Shown in pieces: positions 44,125 to 44,484 of a stretch of DNA of 44,484 bases. A program made the translations under genes and the position numbers. A model generated the notes under the pieces. The model worked only from the letters and a program-made list of their open reading frames with translations. It was not told the DNA's origin and did not search any database. Positions within the stretch are counted from its first letter, which is position 1. Each line of letters opens with the position of its first letter. The stretch is from CAIOJG01 sp964477455 (GTDB lineage Bacteria > Patescibacteriota > Patescibacteriia > Magasanikbacterales > GWA2-37-8), in NCBI GenBank assembly GCA_964477455.1, contig CAYZHG010000100.1, positions 1 through 44,484 of the forward strand, written 5' to 3'.

Positions 44125-44484
44125 TTAACTGCGAGCAGTAATCATTTCAACAGTTGGTTGTCCATCTACGTACAAACCAGTACTTGAACCAGTACTAGAT
44201 GATCCGTCACTATTACCATCGTAACCAAGGTCAGAATCAGCTGCGGTGAATTTCAAATCACCTAAGGTGCTTGCTGACATTTGGAATGTATCATAGTTGA
44301 CAGCTGTAGCGTTGGTCTTGACAGTTAAGAATCTCCAAGAACCACCGTTGATTGTCAATGAGTTAGTTGTGATAGAGGCGAAATCAACTGTATTTGCTAC
44401 TGTTGTAGAAGCAGCTACAGTTGCATCAGTGTTTGAACCACCATCAACAGATGACCACAATTTGTAAGTCATAGTAGAAGTGGA
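44125..44484 (-). CDS. C-terminal part of a surface/S-layer-like protein (5' end beyond window)
   Basis: An open frame enters from the right edge and stops at 44125; 119 codons are visible. The first in-window ATG (44472) is probably internal. The sequence is rich in Thr, Ser, Ala, Asn, Asp and Gly with few charged basic residues (DGGSNTDATVAAS, then DSDLGYDGNSDGSSSTGSS), alternating hydrophobic strands, and ends VDGQPTVEMITARS. This is typical of secreted beta-sandwich or S-layer-type proteins. Its codons look less AT-biased than the glycan genes, and a strong terminator follows, consistent with high expression. Family not identified. Confidence 0.7.
   Translation of the reverse strand, partial: STSTMTYKLWSSVDGGSNTDATVAASTTVANTVDFASITTNSLTINGGSWRFLTVKTNATAVNYDTFQMSASTLGDLKFTAADSDLGYDGNSDGSSSTGSSTGLYVDGQPTVEMITARS

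Noticed and set aside
1..44484. tRNA, rRNA, CRISPR array or insertion sequence
   Set aside because: No cloverleaf-like segment, rRNA stretch, regularly spaced repeat or transposase-like protein was seen on reading; nearly all sequence is covered by minus-strand genes.

Overview
The window is a single 44 kb tract in which every convincing gene lies on the minus strand. It is almost entirely a surface-glycan biosynthesis locus from an AT-rich bacterium. TGA is used as a true stop at several ATGA stop/start junctions (for example 5878-5881, 10261-10264, 19746-19749), so the code is standard and the TGA-as-glycine lineages are unlikely. Starts have almost no Shine-Dalgarno sequences. The O-antigen-ligase/TPR protein, the extended-SDR and GT-C content, the BldC/excisionase-like HTH protein and the lamin-tail surface protein all resemble Patescibacteria (CPR, Parcubacteria-like) genomes. 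That assignment is an inference from gene style, not a proven placement.

Layout in the direction of transcription (right to left). (a) 44484-44125: C-terminal piece of a Thr/Ser/Asn/Asp-rich surface or S-layer-like protein, closed by a strong terminator (44077-44052). (b) A near-consensus promoter (44039-44011) starts the glycan operon: WaaL/Wzy_C ligase with TPR tail, GDP-mannose dehydratase (gmd), GDP-fucose synthase (fcl). (c) 39890-33657: a compact unusual module of HAD hydrolase, GT-C membrane enzyme fused to a phosphoribulokinase-like kinase, class II aldolase, two sugar-phosphate nucleotidyltransferases and a GDPD-like protein. (d) 33637-25092: four large membrane proteins (two are clear GT-C paralogues), a polyprenyl-phosphate-sugar-synthase-like GT2 and a methyltransferase-like protein. 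(e) An acyltransferase with a G8/C8 tract in its start region. (f) A second, consensus promoter with repeated TGACA half-sites, followed by a small HTH protein, Wzm and Wzt. (g) 21513-10261: glycosyltransferases and a probable 3,6-dideoxyhexose cassette (ColD-like dehydratase, SDR, GDP-mannose-type Nudix, fucosyltransferase-like and abequosyltransferase-like GTs). (h) 10264-6627: GT-C/HAD fusion, UbiA-type decaprenyl-phosphate phosphoribosyltransferase and an SDR. (i) 6621-2623: GT2, UDP-glucuronate decarboxylase, UDP-glucose dehydrogenase, GalE-like epimerase. A terminator at 2540-2503 ends the locus. Two further genes follow: a membrane-anchored NTF2-like protein and a secreted zinc-phospholipase-C-like protein with a lamin-tail domain, which runs off the left edge.

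Together the genes supply GDP-fucose and possibly a GDP-3,6-dideoxyhexose, UDP-glucuronate/UDP-xylose, a UDP-hexose epimer, polyprenyl-linked ribose-type donors and at least one unidentified nucleotide-activated residue. They also assemble a glycan, export it by Wzm/Wzt and probably ligate it to a surface acceptor. No initiating phosphoglycosyltransferase, Wzx flippase or GDP-mannose-forming enzyme is in the window. No tRNA, rRNA, CRISPR or insertion sequence was recognised, and no stretch longer than 300 bases lacks a gene.
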